From Clostridia bacterium (GTDB lineage Bacteria; Bacillota_E; RBS10-35; JAJYVN01), in the NCBI GenBank assembly GCA_027335515.1, contig DAHWHT010000357.1, positions 1 through 8,636 on the forward strand: a stretch of DNA of 8,636 nt, in the 5' to 3' direction. Positions 6,432 to 8,636 of this stretch are shown here, one piece after another. Within the stretch, counting starts at the first letter, position 1, and each line of letters opens with the position of its first letter. The notes below the pieces were generated by a model. That model worked only from the letters and a program-made list of their open reading frames with translations. It had not been told where the DNA came from and made no database searches. The position numbers and the translations under genes are program-made.

Positions 6432-8636
6432 GTGTGCGCGGAGCGTGGCAACGGTCGGCGCACATTTTGCGAAACCAGGCGCAGCCGTTTGCGAGAAACC
6501 GAAGTCGCCGGCTTGCTGCCGGATCCGTGGCGTCCGCTTTCGGTGCCCGTGGCGGCGCTGCCGGGCGTGGGGCCGGCCCGCCGCCGCCAATTGGAGGCTC
6601 TGGGCATTGGCACGGTCGCCGATGTCCTGCGCCACCTGCCGCGGCGGTATGAGGACTTCAGCCAGCGCCTGCCCCTGAACGAGGTTCGTGAACCCTGCAC
6701 CCTGACGGCCGCCGTGCGGGCGGTTGCCGTGCATGAGCGTCGGCCGCGGCCCGGTTTGCACCTGCTGCATGCCGAACTGACGGACGACCACGGACGTTTG
6801 CCCGCGGTGTGGTTTAACCAACCGCACCTGGCCCGTCGGCTCGCGGCGGGGACCCCGGTCTTGGTCCACGGCCCCGTGGCCACCGACCGGATGGGGCGCC
6901 TGACGCTGCGGGCTCCAGAGGTGGAGGACCTGCCCGCGGCGGGTGCGGTTGGCGGTCTGCGGCCGGTGTATCCGCTGGGGCTGGGTTTCACACAGAGGGC
7001 GATGCGGGCGCTGGTGGACGCGGCCCTGGCGCGTTACGCCGACGTGGTGCCGGATGTGTTGCCGTCGGACCTCAGGGCCCGCCGCTCCTTGCTGGCACCG
7101 CCGGCAGCCTGGCGGGGCATCCATCGGCCGCGCGACTCCGCCGAACGGGACCAGGCACGGCGAACCCTGGTGTATGAGGAACTGCTGCTGTTGCAGTTGG
7201 GGCTGTTGCTGCGCCGCCGCGCGCGGGCGACCGCGCGCCGCACCCACCGCTATCGGCCGCCCGGGGGACTGCAGGAACGGTTGCTGGCGCATCTGCCCTT
7301 CACCCTCACCGCGGCGCAGCAACGGGTGCTCGCGGAGATCGAGGCGGACCTTTCAGGCCCGCACCCCATGTACCGCCTGGTCCAAGGCGACGTTGGCTCA
7401 GGCAAGACGGTGGTGGCCGCCGCCGCGATGCTGCGCGCGGTGGAGGCGGGACAGCAGGCCGCCCTGTTGGCACCCACGGCGATCCTGGCGGAGCAGCATT
7501 ACGCGACCCTGGGCCGCCTGTGTGACGGGCTCTGCCGCCATGGGCTGCTGACGGGTGCGACACCCCGGGCGGAGCGCCGCCGGCTGCTGGCCGAGTTGGA
7601 GGCCGGTCAGATCGACATCCTGGTGGGGACCCACGCGCTGCTGCAGCCGGATGTGCGCTTTGCCGCCCTGGGTTTGGCCGTGGCCGATGAGCAGCACCGT
7701 TTCGGGGTGCGCCAGCGCGACGCCCTGTGCGCCAAGGGCGATCACCCCGATGTTCTGGTGCTCACCGCCACGCCGATCCCTCGAACCCTGGCGATGACCC
7801 TCTATGGGGATTTGGATGTGTCGTTGATCGACGAGTTGCCGCCGGGGCGCCGGCCGGTCCGCACGTACACCCGCACGCCGGAGGCGCGTGCGCGGATCTA
7901 TGCCTTTGTCCGCGCCGAGGCGCTGGCGGGACGGCGGGCCTACGTGGTTTGCCCGCTCGTCGACGGCGGCAGCGCGGACCGCGCCGATGCGTCGTCGGAT
8001 GACCTGCCGTTGCTGCGGGGGGCGGCGGCATCCAGTCCCCAGCGGGTGCGCGCTGCGGGGGAGGGGGAGGACGTGGACGATGAAGACCAGGCCGCGTCGG
8101 CCGAAGAATGGGCGCGCCGCCTGACGGAGTGGATGCCGGATGTGCGCGTCGGGTTGCTGCACGGTCGGCTGTCGCCCTCGGCCAAAGAGGACGTCATGGT
8201 GCGCTTTGCCGCCGGCGAGGTGCAGGTGCTTGTGGCCACCACGGTGATCGAGGTCGGTATCGACGTGCCGGAAGCCTCGATGATCGTGGTGGAGGACGCC
8301 GACCGTTTCGGCCTCGCTCAGCTGCATCAGTTGCGCGGGCGGGTGGGGCGCGGCCCGCATCCGTCGTACTGTGCCCTGGTGTCGCGTGGTGGCGCGCAGC
8401 GGCTGCGCATCCTTACGCAGACCGCCGATGGGTTTGCGATCGCGGAAGAAGATCTTCGCCAGCGGGGGCCCGGGGAGTTGTTGGGTACGCGGCAGCACGG
8501 GCTGCCCGAACTTTCTCTGGCCGACCCGGTTCGCGACATGGACTTGTTGACCCAGGCGCGTGACGACGCCGCGGCGATGCTGCGGTCCGACCCGGGACTG
8601 GAACATGCGGAGCACCAGCGGTTGCGTGAGGCGGTG
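6432..8636 (+). CDS. recG: ATP-dependent DNA helicase RecG (3' end outside window)
   Basis: A superfamily 2 helicase that regresses stalled replication forks and processes branched DNA. It has 735 codons in view and no stop, ending probably shortly before the natural C-terminus. Numbered from GTG 6432: the wedge/OB region starts with VAALPGVG and [20 protein letters not shown]; Walker A GDVGSGKT 319-326; motif II DEQH 419-422; motif III TAT from 445 in [12 protein letters not shown]; motif [15 protein letters not shown] from 602; motif [10 protein letters not shown] 633-640; then the TRG-like region with [18 protein letters not shown]. All catalytic motifs are intact. Residues about 512-558 are an acidic, low-complexity insertion. 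The start is uncertain. GTG 6432 has AGGA five bases upstream, but the codons before about 6500 look atypical. TTG 6489 or TTG 6513 would fit family length as well; ATG 6315 is unlikely. Confidence 0.95.
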   Translation, partial: MCAERGNGRRTFCETRRSRLRETEVAGLLPDPWRPLSVPVAALPGVGPARRRQLEALGIGTVADVLRHLPRRYEDFSQRLPLNEVREPCTLTAAVRAVAVHERRPRPGLHLLHAELTDDHGRLPAVWFNQPHLARRLAAGTPVLVHGPVATDRMGRLTLRAPEVEDLPAAGAVGGLRPVYPLGLGFTQRAMRALVDAALARYADVVPDVLPSDLRARRSLLAPPAAWRGIHRPRDSAERDQARRTLVYEELLLLQLGLLLRRRARATARRTHRYRPPGGLQERLLAHLPFTLTAAQQRVLAEIEADLSGPHPMYRLVQGDVGSGKTVVAAAAMLRAVEAGQQAALLAPTAILAEQHYATLGRLCDGLCRHGLLTGATPRAERRRLLAELEAGQIDILVGTHALLQPDVRFAALGLAVADEQHRFGVRQRDALCAKGDHPDVLVLTATPIPRTLAMTLYGDLDVSLIDELPPGRRPVRTYTRTPEARARIYAFVRAEALAGRRAYVVCPLVDGGSADRADASSDDLPLLRGAAASSPQRVRAAGEGEDVDDEDQAASAEEWARRLTEWMPDVRVGLLHGRLSPSAKEDVMVRFAAGEVQVLVATTVIEVGIDVPEASMIVVEDADRFGLAQLHQLRGRVGRGPHPSYCALVSRGGAQRLRILTQTADGFAIAEEDLRQRGPGELLGTRQHGLPELSLADPVRDMDLLTQARDDAAAMLRSDPGLEHAEHQRLREAV
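6433..6468 (+). terminator. Terminator-like hairpin with T-run at the 5' edge of recG
   Basis: TGTGCGC (6433-6439) pairs with GCGCACA (6458-6464). After a G-G mismatch, GA pairs with TC. After a second G-G mismatch, CGT pairs with ACG, closing a GGCA loop. TTTT follows directly at 6465-6468. It would terminate or attenuate transcripts entering from asp23 if recG starts at a TTG downstream (6489 or 6513). If recG starts at GTG 6432 it lies in the coding sequence. The mismatches and short T-run make this uncertain. Confidence 0.35.

Noticed and set aside
5745..7322. A 525-codon minus-strand open frame across asp23 and the first part of recG
   Set aside because: It runs across two real genes and their spacer, has a low-complexity translation and no suitable ribosome-binding site. 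It is a shadow.

Overview
The window is GC-rich and gene-dense, with frequent GTG and TTG starts and purine-rich ribosome-binding sites. The pairing of rpmB with an Asp23/Gls24 (YloU-type) gene and then recG is a Bacillota (Firmicutes) signature. I therefore infer a high-GC Bacillota lineage, of the kind seen in Symbiobacterium or Thermaerobacter relatives. No sequence search was possible, so the taxon is an inference.

Layout. (1) 1-1423, plus strand: the last part of a DUF4129-type protein, then a complete MoxR-family AAA+ ATPase; the usual DUF58 partner is not seen between or after them. (2) 1424-2003: a non-coding stretch with a GC-only hairpin and two similar 18-bp inverted-repeat operators. 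The second operator overlaps the -35 of a promoter for a small YgiT-type zinc-finger protein, which ends at a hairpin shared with the convergent genes. (3) 2004-5124, minus strand: a two-gene ABC importer of the nitrate/sulfonate/bicarbonate (NitT/TauT) class, consisting of one permease polypeptide with two membrane halves and an ATPase with an extra C-terminal AAA-associated domain. No substrate-binding protein is present. (4) 5216-5625, minus strand: rpmB (ribosomal protein L28) with its own promoter, a structured leader and a good intrinsic terminator. (5) 5626-5808: a divergent intergenic region holding six perfect or near-perfect tandem copies of an 8-bp unit. (6) 5809-8636, plus strand: an Asp23/Gls24 gene and a recG helicase gene cut by the window end. 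The dak/fakA gene that normally separates these two in Bacillota is missing.

No mobile element, CRISPR array, tRNA or rRNA was seen. I did not find a clearly new multi-gene system. The most unusual signals are regulatory: the paired Rex/CRP-like operators before the orphan zinc-finger gene, and the 8-bp repeat array between rpmB and asp23.
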